Part shown: piece after piece, positions 16,774 through 24,879 of the stretch | Position numbering within the stretch: position 1 is the stretch's first letter | Layout: each line of letters begins with the position of its first letter | The notes under the pieces: generated by a model | The model's database searches: none | What the model saw: only the letters and a program-made list of their open reading frames with translations | Told to the model about the DNA's origin: nothing | Translations under genes and position numbers: made by a program | DNA from: Streptomyces sp. ISL-10 | GTDB lineage: Bacteria; Actinomycetota; Actinomycetes; Streptomycetales; Streptomycetaceae | Assembly: GCF_018614575.1 (NCBI RefSeq) | Contig: NZ_JAGGOJ010000023.1 | Location: 1-37,212, forward strand | Length of the DNA: 37,212 nucleotides | Direction: 5' to 3'

Positions 16774-17726
16774 GCCCGTACCTCCTCGGCCAGCGCCAGA
16801 GCCGCGCGCGCCATCTCCGCGGTCGCCTCGGTGTCGGACATCATCAGCGGTACGGCGCGGCAGCGGATGCCCGCCGCCTCGACGTCCGGCACGGCGGCCG
16901 CGTCGACGCTGTCGACGAGCCAGCCGTCCAGCAGTCCGGAGCCGTAGTGGCGGGCGACGGCCGCCGCGGTCGCCTCGACACCGACCGCCGCGAGCACCTT
17001 GTCGGCCATGCCGCGCACGGGCGCGTCGCCGACGATGGGGGACAGGCCCACGACCGGCACGCCCGCCTCGGCGATCGCTTCGCGGATGCCGGGGACGGCC
17101 AGGATGGTGCCGATGCTGACGACGGGGTTGGACGGCGGGAAGAGGACGACGTCCGCCTCGGCGATCGCCTCCAGCACGCCGGGCGCCGGCTTGGCCATGT
17201 CCGCGCCGACCGGCACGACGGCCTCGGCGGCCACGGACGCCCGCAGCTTGACCCAGTACTCCTGGAAGTGGATGACCCGGCGTTCACCGTCGAGGGTGAC
17301 GGCGACATGCGTCTCGACCCGGTCGTCGGACATCGGCAGCAGCCGTACGCCGGGCTGCCACCGGTCGCACAGCGCCTCCGTGACGGCGCTCAGCGGGTAG
17401 CCGGCGCCGATCATCTGGGTGCGGACGATGTGCGTGGCGAAGTCGCGGTCGCCGAGCCCGAACCACTCGGGCCCGACGCCGTACTCGGCCAGTTCGCTCT
17501 TGACCTGGAATGTCTCGTCGTTGCGTCCCCAGCCCTGCTCCTCGTTGATGCCACCGCCGAGGGTGTACATCACGGTGTCGAGGTCGGGGCAGACCTTCAG
17601 CCCGAACAAATGGATGTCGTCACCGGTGTTGCCGATCACCGTGACGTCCGCCCCGGGCGCGGCCTGCTGGAGACCGCGAAGGAAACGGGCGCCGCCGATA
17701 CCGCCGGCCAGAACCACAATGCGCAT
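16770..17726 (-). CDS. fbiA: F420 biosynthesis transferase (2-phospho-L-lactate/PEP transferase type)
   Basis: The 318-residue protein is FbiA/CofD. It joins the activated three-carbon GDP intermediate (enolpyruvyl- or lactyl-diphospho-guanosine) to the deazaflavin Fo, giving dehydro-F420-0 or F420-0. Hallmarks are the N-terminal VVLAGGIGGARFLRGLQQ, NTGDDIHLFGLKVCPDLDTV, MYTLGGGINEEQGWG and LFPPSNPVVSIGTIL. I chose ATG 17726 because the conserved glycine loop begins within ten residues; the frame is open further upstream but that part is not family-like. It lies 32 bases downstream of the cupin gene and overlaps fbiB by four bases, so the three probably form one unit. The gene for Fo synthase is not in this window. 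Confidence 0.93.
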   Translation of the reverse strand: MRIVVLAGGIGGARFLRGLQQAAPGADVTVIGNTGDDIHLFGLKVCPDLDTVMYTLGGGINEEQGWGRNDETFQVKSELAEYGVGPEWFGLGDRDFATHIVRTQMIGAGYPLSAVTEALCDRWQPGVRLLPMSDDRVETHVAVTLDGERRVIHFQEYWVKLRASVAAEAVVPVGADMAKPAPGVLEAIAEADVVLFPPSNPVVSIGTILAVPGIREAIAEAGVPVVGLSPIVGDAPVRGMADKVLAAVGVEATAAAVARHYGSGLLDGWLVDSVDAAAVPDVEAAGIRCRAVPLMMSDTEATAEMARAALALAEEVRA

Positions 17727-17758
17727 GCGCCCATCTTGGCAGGCGCGGCGACGGCGCC

Positions 17759-18274
17759 TCAGGCCGGAACGGACTCGTGCGCGCCCGGAAGGGACTCCTG
17801 GGTGCACCGGGCGGCGGTGTGCATCGGCATCTCGGTCAGGCCCGGGTAGTACACGTGCAGGCTCACGGCCGGCTCCAGCGAGTCGTTGACGACCTCGTGC
17901 ACATAGCCGGGGGCGAAGACCCGCTGCGCTCCCGCGCCCAGGGACCGTTCGCCGCCCTCGGTGCGTTCGGTCAGCGCGCCGTCGAGCACGGTGAGCACGC
18001 CGGAGGAGGCACCGTGGCCGTGCAGGCCGCTGCCCTGGCCGGGGACCCAGCTGAGCAGCCAGACCTCGTAGCCGGGACCGGTCTGCAGCCGGTGGTACCA
18101 GCGGGAGGTGGCGTCGTACTCGACGAGGTGCTCCCAGCGCGCGCGGTCGGCGGCGATGGAGCGGGCGAGCCCGGCGAACTCGGACACGGTGGCCGGGTGC
18201 TCACGGGCGGGCTGGAGCAGGTGCTGTACGGCGAGGATGTCGCCGGCGATCTGGAGGTCGCTGTCGCTGTTCAT
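17759..18274 (-). CDS. Cupin, cysteine dioxygenase family
   Basis: The 171-residue cytoplasmic protein fits bacterial type I cysteine dioxygenases, iron enzymes that oxidise L-cysteine to cysteine sulfinate. The cupin core shows WLLSWVPGQGSGLHGHGASS (two of the His metal ligands), then a VLDGALTE turn and a second motif, PGYVHEVVNDSLEPAVSLHV, with the third His. A Tyr in the C-terminal HVYYPGLTEM segment may match the catalytic Tyr. ATG 18274 has GAGGAA about ten bases upstream. It precedes fbiA by 32 bases. A related thiol dioxygenase activity is possible, and the F420 linkage is contextual only. Confidence 0.86.
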   Translation of the reverse strand: MNSDSDLQIAGDILAVQHLLQPAREHPATVSEFAGLARSIAADRARWEHLVEYDATSRWYHRLQTGPGYEVWLLSWVPGQGSGLHGHGASSGVLTVLDGALTERTEGGERSLGAGAQRVFAPGYVHEVVNDSLEPAVSLHVYYPGLTEMPMHTAARCTQESLPGAHESVPA

Positions 18275-18375
18275 GCGTGGGGTTCCTCGGCGGAGATGCG
18301 TGCTGGGGGTCTCCCCGGCCGGAGCCCGGGGGAGGCGGAGCAGAAATGCGAGAAAAAGCTGGAGCTCGTGGGCAT
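18271..18375 (-). other. Possible 34-residue leader ORF ending in the cupin start codon
   Basis: An open frame starting at ATG 18375 encodes MPTSSSFFSHFCSASPG and a Pro/Arg-rich remainder. It stops in an ATGA overlap with the cupin gene's ATG. No Shine-Dalgarno sequence is seen, and a common-looking streptomycete palindrome sits inside it, so translation is doubtful. Confidence 0.2.
18309..18336. repeat. GC-rich imperfect palindrome
   Basis: CTCC and CCGG arms pair with CCGG and GGAG around a short loop, with one bulged G. It resembles the short palindromic intergenic elements widespread in Streptomyces chromosomes. It lies just upstream of the cupin gene. Confidence 0.5.
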
Positions 18376-18842
18376 CAACAGCTGGAACAGCAACAGCAAC
18401 AGCGGGCCTGGACAGCGCTGCGGAACCCGCGGAGGCGGGTCGCGAGGGGCGCTGAGGTCGCTGGCATGGGATCAAAGGTGACTGCTCCCCTTACCCCATG
18501 TCAACCCAATGCCCGATTTGGCGGCAATGTTTCATCACATCCGGTTACCGCGAACAGAGAAAGGTTTGTGCAGCCGCCGACCAGGAGACATGCGCCAGCA
18601 ACCGTGCTCGCAAACGCCGTTGGCGCGCCGTGACCGTACTGTGATCCGGATCGCTTTGATGGCTTGATTGCAACAAGATCAATGTTTGCGACGTCTTCCC
18701 TTCGCGAGGGGCCGTCTCCCCTCCGTCGGGGAGGAGGTGTGGAGCAGGCCGCTGGCATGTGTCAGGTTTTTGGTGATTTGAACACTTTCCGCATAGCCTT
18801 GGTTCCGCAGAGTGAATACCGGGCCCAATAGCAGATCGTGGC
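18376..18842. other. Long upstream region of whiB, no supported gene
   Basis: Together with the leader stretch before it, about 670 bases separate the divergent cupin and whiB genes. The part near 18480-18700 is less GC-rich than its surroundings. A six-base-pair hairpin (18716-18721 with 18728-18733) is visible, and a minus-strand TTGACA hexamer (18499-18504) lacks a clear -10. Open frames here look non-coding. Confidence 0.55.
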
Positions 18843-18872
18843 TTGACTGGCCTGGAGCCACACACTTGTAAT
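18843..18872 (+). promoter_or_regulatory. Candidate vegetative sigma promoter of whiB
   Basis: TTGACT (18843-18848) and TGTAAT (18867-18872) are separated by 18 bases, close to the principal sigma (HrdB-like) consensus. The predicted start near 18879 leaves an untranslated leader of about 65 bases. In S. coelicolor, whiB is known to have more than one promoter and to be under developmental control including BldD; which promoter this matches is not settled here. Confidence 0.65.
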
Positions 18873-18944
18873 TTCACTCGTGTCGTTCGGCCGAAAACGA
18901 TCGCGGCAACATCACGGGGACGCAAAGACAGACGAGGGGCGCAC

Positions 18945-19208
18945 ATGACCGAGCTGTTCCAGCAACTGCTGGTCGAGGACGCGGACGAGGAACTCGGCTG
19001 GCAGGAGCGCGCCTTGTGCGCCCAGACCGATCCCGAGTCCTTCTTCCCCGAGAAGGGCGGTTCCACGAGGGAGGCCAAGAAGGTGTGCCTCGCCTGCGAA
19101 GTCCGCTCCGAATGTCTTGAGTACGCCCTCAACAACGACGAGCGATTCGGCATCTGGGGCGGTCTCTCGGAGCGCGAGCGCCGCCGGCTCAAGAAAGCCG
19201 CCGTCTGA
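18945..19208 (+). CDS. whiB: WhiB sporulation regulator, iron-sulfur Wbl protein
   Basis: The 87-residue product is the founding type of WhiB-like proteins. It has four cysteines at 25, 48, 51 and 57 (C-X22-C-X2-C-X5-C) that would hold a 4Fe-4S cluster, then the GIWGGLSERERRRLKK turn and basic helix used in sigma-factor and DNA contact. In Streptomyces, WhiB acts with WhiA in aerial hyphae to stop growth and start sporulation septation. GAGGGG lies five bases before the ATG. The N-terminus MTELFQQLLVEDADEELGWQ is, from memory, characteristic of WhiB itself rather than other Wbl paralogues. A strong hairpin follows at 19298. Confidence 0.96.
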   Translation: MTELFQQLLVEDADEELGWQERALCAQTDPESFFPEKGGSTREAKKVCLACEVRSECLEYALNNDERFGIWGGLSERERRRLKKAAV

Positions 19209-19297
19209 TCGATGCGCCGCTGATCGACCGATGCGCCGCCCGCCGACCGCGGGCCGGCCAGTGTCCGGCCAAAAAGTGCAAATGACCACAAGGTGAA

Positions 19298-19336
19298 CGG
19301 TCCGCCGTCTGTGCCCGGTGCACAGGCGGCGGACCG
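19298..19336. terminator. Hairpin terminator downstream of whiB
   Basis: A stem of about 17 base pairs with one G-U wobble (19298-19314 with 19320-19336) has a five-base loop. It separates whiB from the large glycosyltransferase gene, making whiB probably monocistronic. Confidence 0.8.
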
Positions 19337-19423
19337 CTGACATGTCAGCCGTTAGTGTGGGGCCCCGTCCGTGACGCACCAACGCCCCGTCGGGGCGACC
19401 TTGGCCGGAGGGCCCGTACCTCA

Positions 19424-22400
19424 ATGTCCGCCACCACAGCCGCGTTTGTCCCGGCACACGCGCCCGAGTTCCCGCGACACGTCGTCACTGCCGTGCTCGT
19501 CTCCCACGACGGCGCACGTTGGCTCCCCGACGCCCTCGCCGGAGTGCTCGGCCAGGAACGCCCCGTACAGAACGTCGTGGCCGCCGACACCGGCAGCGCC
19601 GACGACTCCGCGCAGCTGCTCACGGACGCCCTCGGCCCCGACCGCGTCCTGCACCTCGCCCGCCGCACCGGCTTCGGCATGGCCGTCGACGAGGCGGCCC
19701 GCACCGCAGGTGTCCTCACTGCCGACGACCTGCCCTACCTGAAGCGGCCCAGCGGCTGGGACCCCGTCACCAGGACCTGGCGCGACGAGGCGTACGACAT
19801 GCCCGAGCTGCCGCACGGCGAACCCGTGCAGTGGCTGTGGCTCCTCCACGACGACTGCGCGCCCGAGCCCACCGCACTCGCCGAGCTGCTGCGCGTCGCC
19901 GATTCCGACGCATACGCGGCGATCGTCGGCCCCAAGCTGCGCGGCTGGTACGACCGCAAGCAGCTCCTCGAAGCGGGCGTCTCCATCGCCAACAGCGGCC
20001 GCCGCTGGACAGGCCTCGACCGGCGCGAGCAGGACCAGGGCCAGCACGACCAGATCCGCTCGGTCCTGTCCGTCTCCACGGCGGGCATGCTCATCCGCCG
20101 GGACGTGTACGAGGAGCTCGGCGGCTTCGACCGGCGGCTGCCCCTGATGCGCGACGACGTCGACCTGTGCTGGCGCGCCCACAGCGCCGGACACCGGGTC
20201 CTCGTCGCCCCCGGCGCCGTACTGCGCCACGCGGAGGCGGCCGCCCGGGAGCGGCGCACCGTCGACTGCGCCGGCCGGTCCGTCGCCAGCCCGCACCGCG
20301 TCGACAAGGCCGGCGCCGTCTACACCCTGCTGACCAACGCGCGCGGCGTCGCCCTGCCCTGGGTCCTGCTGCGCCTCGTCGTCGGCACCCTGCTGCGCAC
20401 CCTCGCCTATCTCGTCGGCAAGGTGCCGGGTCAGGCCGTCGACGAGGTCATGGGACTCTCCGGCGTGCTGCTGCGGCCCGAGCGGATCCTCGCAGGCCGC
20501 CGCAGACGGGCACGGCGGGACGTGGACGCGAGCGAGCTGCGGCCGCTGTTCCCGCCGCCCGGCGCGACCGTCCGCGCCACCGTCGAACAGGTCGTCTCGG
20601 GCTTCGGCGGTTCGGACGCCGATTCCGGCGGCTCCCGGCACGGCGCCGTCGAGTCGGGGCCCGGCGGCGACGACGCGGAGTTCCTGGAGATCGAGCAGTT
20701 CGCACGGCTGAAGAAGATCGCCCGCAAGCCAGGACCGCTGCTGTTCGCCGTGCTCCTCCTCGTCTCCCTCGTCGCCTGCCGCGGCCTGTTCGGCGGCGGG
20801 GCGCTGGCCGGCGGTGCCCTGCTGCCCGCGCCTGCCGACGTATCGGACCTGTGGAGCCGCTACGCGGACAGCTGGCATCCGGTCGGCACCGGCGGCACCC
20901 AGACGGCGCCTCCGTACCTCGCGGTCCTCGCCGTCCTGTCCGTGCTGTTCCTCGGCTCCACCGGACTCGCCCTGACCGTGCTGCTCGTCTGCTCGGTCCC
21001 GCTCGCGGGCCTCACCGCCTACTTCGCGTCCCGGCCCATCGTCGAGTCCCGCCTGCTGCGCGCCTGGGCGAGCATCGCGTACGCCTTCCTGCCCGCCGCG
21101 ACCGGAGCGCTTTCGACCGGCCGCCTCGGCACCGCCGTCCTCGCGATCGTCCTGCCGCTCATCGCCCGGGCCGCCGTCGCCGCACACGGGCTGCGGATCA
21201 AGGGCGGCGGCCGCGGCGGCTGGCGGGCCACCTGGGCCTACGCCCTGCTGCTGACCTTCGCCATGGCCTTCACACCCGTCGTGTGGCCGCTGGCCGTGGT
21301 CACCGGCATCGCCGTCCTCGTCCTGCGCCGGGACGACATCACCGCCTACGCGCTGCGTTTCCTCGCCGCCGTCGGCACCCCGGTGCTCGTCCTCGCGCCC
21401 TGGTCGCTGTCCCTGCTGAGCCACCCCTCCGGGTTCTTCCGCGAGGCGGGTCTGGCGTTCGGCAGCGGATCGGCCGACGCCCTGGACCTGCTCGGCATCA
21501 GCCCCGGCGGCCCCGGCGCCGCCGGCGGCATCCTGATGCTCGGCGTCGTGCTGGCCGCGCTCGCCGCCCTGCTGCGCGAGGAACGACAGTTCGCCATCCG
21601 CATCTCCTGGGCGGTCGCCCTGGTCGCCCTCGTCTTCGCGGCCCTGACGAACGGCTCCGGCTGGGCCGGGCCCGCCACCCTCGTCCAAGGCATCGCGCTG
21701 CTGTCCGCGGCCGTGCTCGGCGCCGAGGGCGGACGCACCCGCGTCGCCGCACAGGACTTCGGCTGGCGCCAGCCCGTCGCCGTCCTGGTCGCGCTCGCCG
21801 CGGCGCTCGCCCCCGTCGCCGCGGCGGCCGGCTGGATGATCGACGGCGCCGCGGGCCCGCTGACGCGTCGCGACCCCGTGCAGGTGCCCGCCTTCGTCGC
21901 CGAGGAGAGCGACACCCGCGACCAGCCCCGCACCCTCGTCCTCGGCGGCACATCGGCTGCCAAGGTCTCCTACGCCCTGGTGCGCGGCTCCGGCGGCCGC
22001 CTGGGCGACGCCGAGCTCGCCGAGGCGGGCGGCGGCGACGCCCGCCTGGACAAGATCGTCGCCCACCTGGTAGCCGGCTCCGGCGCCGACCAGACCGACC
22101 AGCTCAGCGGCTACGCGATCCGCTACGTGCTGGTACGCGACGGAGTGCCCCGCCAGACCAGTCGCGTCCTCGACGCCACCCCCGGGCTGAGCCGGCTCAG
22201 CCAGCTCGACGGCAGCGCGCTGTGGCGGGTGGACCGCCAGGTCGCCCGCGCGACGATCGTCGACGGCAGGAGCGATCCGCTGCCTGTCGCCTCGGACGCC
22301 GTCGAGGCGCACACCGAGGTCCCCGCCGGCGGCTCCGGCCGCGTCCTGCGCATCGCCGACCACGCCGCAGCGGGCTGGCAGGCCACGCTGGACGGCCGGG

Positions 22401-23185
22401 CACTGAAGAAGAGGACCGTCGACGGCTGGGCGCAGGGCTTCGAACTGCCCGCAGAGGGCGGCCGGCTGGACCTGACGTACGAGGGCCCGTCGACGCACAC
22501 CGCGTGGATCTGGGCCCAGGCGTTCCTCGCGCTCGTCCTGGTGGTGCTCGCGCTGCCCGGCCGGCGTCGCGAGATCGACGACGACCTGCCGGAGGAGGAA
22601 CTCGCCGTTCCCCTCCAGCCGGAGGCGGGCGAGGGCCGCCGGGCACGCCGGCTCCGCGCCCAGGCCGAGGCCGAGGCGGCGGCCGCCCAGGACAGCGCAC
22701 CCGACCCGGATCCGTACGCCCAACAGGCCGACGGCCACGGTGCCTTCACCCCTGCCCCGGACGAACAGGCCGCGCCCTACGCGGCCGTTCCCCAGCAGCA
22801 GCCGTACGGCGACTGGCAGTCCGAGCAGGCGCAGCAGCCGGCCTACGGCGACGAGAGCGGTTACGCCTACGGCAACGAGCAGTACCCGGGCGGCCAGTAC
22901 GCCGGTGAGCAGCCCTACGGCTCGTCCGAGCAGCCGTACGGTTCGGAACAGTCCTACGGCTCCGAGCAGCCGTACAGCTCCGAGCAGCAGTCCTACGGCG
23001 AAGGCGCGTATCAGCAGCCCTACCAGGACGGCTCGTACGGGGCGGCGTCCTACGGCACCGATCAGTACCCGCAGGACGACCGCCACCACGGCCCGTACGC
23101 ATACGGCGAGCAGTACCCCGACGGCGGCGCGTACCCCGAGCCGCCCGCCCAGGCCCCCGGCACGACGCGAGGCGATTCAGAGTGA
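19424..23185 (+). CDS. Giant polytopic membrane glycosyltransferase, family 2
   Basis: At 1253 residues this is the largest gene here. Residues about 20-330 form a GT-A glycosyltransferase: VTAVLVSHDGARWLPDAL, VVAADTGSADDS, LWLLHDDCAPEPTAL (DxD-like metal site near 142) and STAGMLIRRDVYEELGGFDR followed by LMRDDVDLCWR. A large region (about 430-830) has many hydrophobic segments, and a probably extracytoplasmic part precedes a last helix, WIWAQAFLALVLVVLALPG. After that helix come RRR and a cytoplasmic tail of about 190 residues rich in Gln, Tyr, Gly and Ser with SEQPYG-type repeats. The ATG at 19424 has GGAGGG about 12 bases upstream. It overlaps the DUF5719 gene by four bases. It may make and export an envelope glycan; no substrate can be named. 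Confidence 0.88.
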   Translation: MSATTAAFVPAHAPEFPRHVVTAVLVSHDGARWLPDALAGVLGQERPVQNVVAADTGSADDSAQLLTDALGPDRVLHLARRTGFGMAVDEAARTAGVLTADDLPYLKRPSGWDPVTRTWRDEAYDMPELPHGEPVQWLWLLHDDCAPEPTALAELLRVADSDAYAAIVGPKLRGWYDRKQLLEAGVSIANSGRRWTGLDRREQDQGQHDQIRSVLSVSTAGMLIRRDVYEELGGFDRRLPLMRDDVDLCWRAHSAGHRVLVAPGAVLRHAEAAARERRTVDCAGRSVASPHRVDKAGAVYTLLTNARGVALPWVLLRLVVGTLLRTLAYLVGKVPGQAVDEVMGLSGVLLRPERILAGRRRRARRDVDASELRPLFPPPGATVRATVEQVVSGFGGSDADSGGSRHGAVESGPGGDDAEFLEIEQFARLKKIARKPGPLLFAVLLLVSLVACRGLFGGGALAGGALLPAPADVSDLWSRYADSWHPVGTGGTQTAPPYLAVLAVLSVLFLGSTGLALTVLLVCSVPLAGLTAYFASRPIVESRLLRAWASIAYAFLPAATGALSTGRLGTAVLAIVLPLIARAAVAAHGLRIKGGGRGGWRATWAYALLLTFAMAFTPVVWPLAVVTGIAVLVLRRDDITAYALRFLAAVGTPVLVLAPWSLSLLSHPSGFFREAGLAFGSGSADALDLLGISPGGPGAAGGILMLGVVLAALAALLREERQFAIRISWAVALVALVFAALTNGSGWAGPATLVQGIALLSAAVLGAEGGRTRVAAQDFGWRQPVAVLVALAAALAPVAAAAGWMIDGAAGPLTRRDPVQVPAFVAEESDTRDQPRTLVLGGTSAAKVSYALVRGSGGRLGDAELAEAGGGDARLDKIVAHLVAGSGADQTDQLSGYAIRYVLVRDGVPRQTSRVLDATPGLSRLSQLDGSALWRVDRQVARATIVDGRSDPLPVASDAVEAHTEVPAGGSGRVLRIADHAAAGWQATLDGRALKKRTVDGWAQGFELPAEGGRLDLTYEGPSTHTAWIWAQAFLALVLVVLALPGRRREIDDDLPEEELAVPLQPEAGEGRRARRLRAQAEAEAAAAQDSAPDPDPYAQQADGHGAFTPAPDEQAAPYAAVPQQQPYGDWQSEQAQQPAYGDESGYAYGNEQYPGGQYAGEQPYGSSEQPYGSEQSYGSEQPYSSEQQSYGEGAYQQPYQDGSYGAASYGTDQYPQDDRHHGPYAYGEQYPDGGAYPEPPAQAPGTTRGDSE
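22907..23065. repeat. SEQPYG-type repeats in the glycosyltransferase tail
   Basis: At least five imperfect units encoding (S)EQPYG, SEQSYG or EQQSYG follow each other in the C-terminal cytoplasmic tail. They are degenerate at the DNA level, indicating selection on the peptide or an old expansion. Confidence 0.8.
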
Positions 23186-24747
23186 AGCGCACGACCATCT
23201 CCCTGATCGCGGTCGCCACCGCCCTCGCGGCGGTCACCGGATTCGCGACACTGTCCGCCCCGGACGGCACCGAGTCCACCCGGGGCGACCTCGCGCTGCC
23301 TCTGCCTGTGGAACGCTCCAGCCAGCTCTGCCCCGCGCCGAGCAGCTCCGAACTCGCTGAGACCCGGTACACGTCCTTCACGCCCGCGCGCGAGAAGGGC
23401 GAGGGACAGACGGAAGGCGCAGAGGCGGACTCGGCCGAACTGCGGCCGTCGGCGGCCGTGTTGGCCGACACCGATGCCGCACCGGCCAAGGGCGGCAAGA
23501 AGAAGGACGGGGACAAGGCCTCGGGCGCCGCGAAGAAGCCCGCCCCCGACAAGGCCGTCGTCGTCGTGAAGGAGCCCGGCAAGCCCGTGTCCGCCGAGGC
23601 GGACGGCGGCGAGGCTCCCGCCCTCGTCGGCACCGCCACCGGCTCCCTCGCGCCCGGCTGGACCACCCAGCAGACGACGTCGATCCCCGCGGGCAGCGGA
23701 CGAGGGCTGCTCGGTGTCAGCTGCACCGCGCCCGACACCGACTTCTGGTTCCCCGGCGCCTCCCTCGCCGAGGGGCGGCAGGACTATGTGCACCTGACCA
23801 ACCCCGACGAGTCCGGCGCCGTCGCCGACATCGAGGTGTACGGCAAGGACGGTGTGCTGGGGAGCACGCTCTCCGAGGGCATCACGGTCCCGGCCGGCTC
23901 CAGCGTTCCCGTGCTGCTCTCGACGCTCACCGCCGACAAGGCCGACGACGTGACCGTCCACGTCACCACCCGCACGGGCCGCGTGGGCGCCGTCGTACGG
24001 GCCGCCGACGAGGCCGAGGGCAGCGACTGGCTCGCCGCCTCCGCCGACCCGGACGGCACCGCCGTGCTGCCCGGCATCCCCTCGGACGCCACATCCGTGC
24101 ACCTGGTGGCCTTCGCCCCGGGCGACGACGACGCCGAGCTGAAGGTCCAACTGGCGAGCCCCACCGGGACGATCACCCCGGCCGGGCACGAGACTCTGCA
24201 CGTGAAGTCGGGGATGACCGCGACCGTCGACCTCGCCGACGTCACCAAGAACGAGGCCGGCTCTCTGATCCTCGGCCCCGCCGAAAAGGGGCGCGCCACA
24301 CCCGTCGTGGCGGCACTGAGGGTCGTGCGCGGCAAGGGGGAGAAGAAGGAGATCGCCTTCATCCCGGCCGCGGCGCCGGTGGGCGAGCGCGCCACGGCCG
24401 CCGACAACCGCGCGAAGGGTTCGATCCTTTCGCTCATTGCCCCCGGCAAGGCGGCCGAGGTCAGGGTCACGGCATCGGCGGGCACGGAGGCGGGCGCGCA
24501 GGCCGTCAAGACGTACTCGGTGAAGGCCGGCACGACACTGGCGATCGTCCCGCCGGTGCCGGCCGGGCTGAAGGGCTCGTACGCGGTGACGGTCGAAACG
24601 CTGTCCGGCGGACCGGTGCACGCGTCGCGCACGCTGGAGATCGCGGACAACGGCGTCCCGATGTTCACGGTCCAGACCCTCCCGGACGACCGCGGCACGG
24701 TGGTCGTCCCGGAGGCGGAGCAGGACCTGTCGGTGCTGGACGACTGA
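23182..24747 (+). CDS. Exported DUF5719 family protein
   Basis: The 521-residue protein starts at a GTG inside the glycosyltransferase stop (GTGA overlap), so the two are translationally coupled. An N-terminal hydrophobic segment (about 5-28, SLIAVATALAAVTGFATLSA) is a signal peptide or anchor. A Lys/Ala-rich charged linker (about 98-120) precedes a long beta-rich region (about 160-520) with repeated Ig-like or adhesin-like strands, such as DYVHLTNPDESGAVADIEVY and GMTATVDLADVTKNEAGSLI. I assign DUF5719 from memory of actinobacterial proteins in this position; no catalytic motif is visible. It could be an extracytoplasmic partner of the glycosyltransferase. The 132-base gap to the next, convergent gene holds an 11-base tandem duplication (24817-24838). 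Confidence 0.78.
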   Translation: MKRTTISLIAVATALAAVTGFATLSAPDGTESTRGDLALPLPVERSSQLCPAPSSSELAETRYTSFTPAREKGEGQTEGAEADSAELRPSAAVLADTDAAPAKGGKKKDGDKASGAAKKPAPDKAVVVVKEPGKPVSAEADGGEAPALVGTATGSLAPGWTTQQTTSIPAGSGRGLLGVSCTAPDTDFWFPGASLAEGRQDYVHLTNPDESGAVADIEVYGKDGVLGSTLSEGITVPAGSSVPVLLSTLTADKADDVTVHVTTRTGRVGAVVRAADEAEGSDWLAASADPDGTAVLPGIPSDATSVHLVAFAPGDDDAELKVQLASPTGTITPAGHETLHVKSGMTATVDLADVTKNEAGSLILGPAEKGRATPVVAALRVVRGKGEKKEIAFIPAAAPVGERATAADNRAKGSILSLIAPGKAAEVRVTASAGTEAGAQAVKTYSVKAGTTLAIVPPVPAGLKGSYAVTVETLSGGPVHASRTLEIADNGVPMFTVQTLPDDRGTVVVPEAEQDLSVLDD

Positions 24748-24879
24748 GGGCGGGCGGGCCGTCGCGACCTGATGCGTGGCCCGCGGGCCGGATCCCGGGC
24801 CGGTGTACGCGCCGGCCGGCGGCACATCGGCGGCACATCGGTGACGGAGCCGGTTGCGTACGGCGCGGGCCGCGAGCGG

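Noticed and set aside
18545..19291. Minus-strand open frame across whiB and its upstream region
   Set aside because: It overlaps the whole of whiB and shows no family-like sequence.
19421..23089. A minus-strand open frame of over 1200 codons opposite the large glycosyltransferase
   Set aside because: It is a high-GC shadow of the plus-strand gene: no conserved motifs and an unnatural Gly/Ala/Asp/Arg composition.
23062..24825. A long minus-strand open frame opposite the DUF5719 gene
   Set aside because: The plus strand has a coupled start, a signal peptide and a sensible composition; the minus frame is low-complexity and motif-free.
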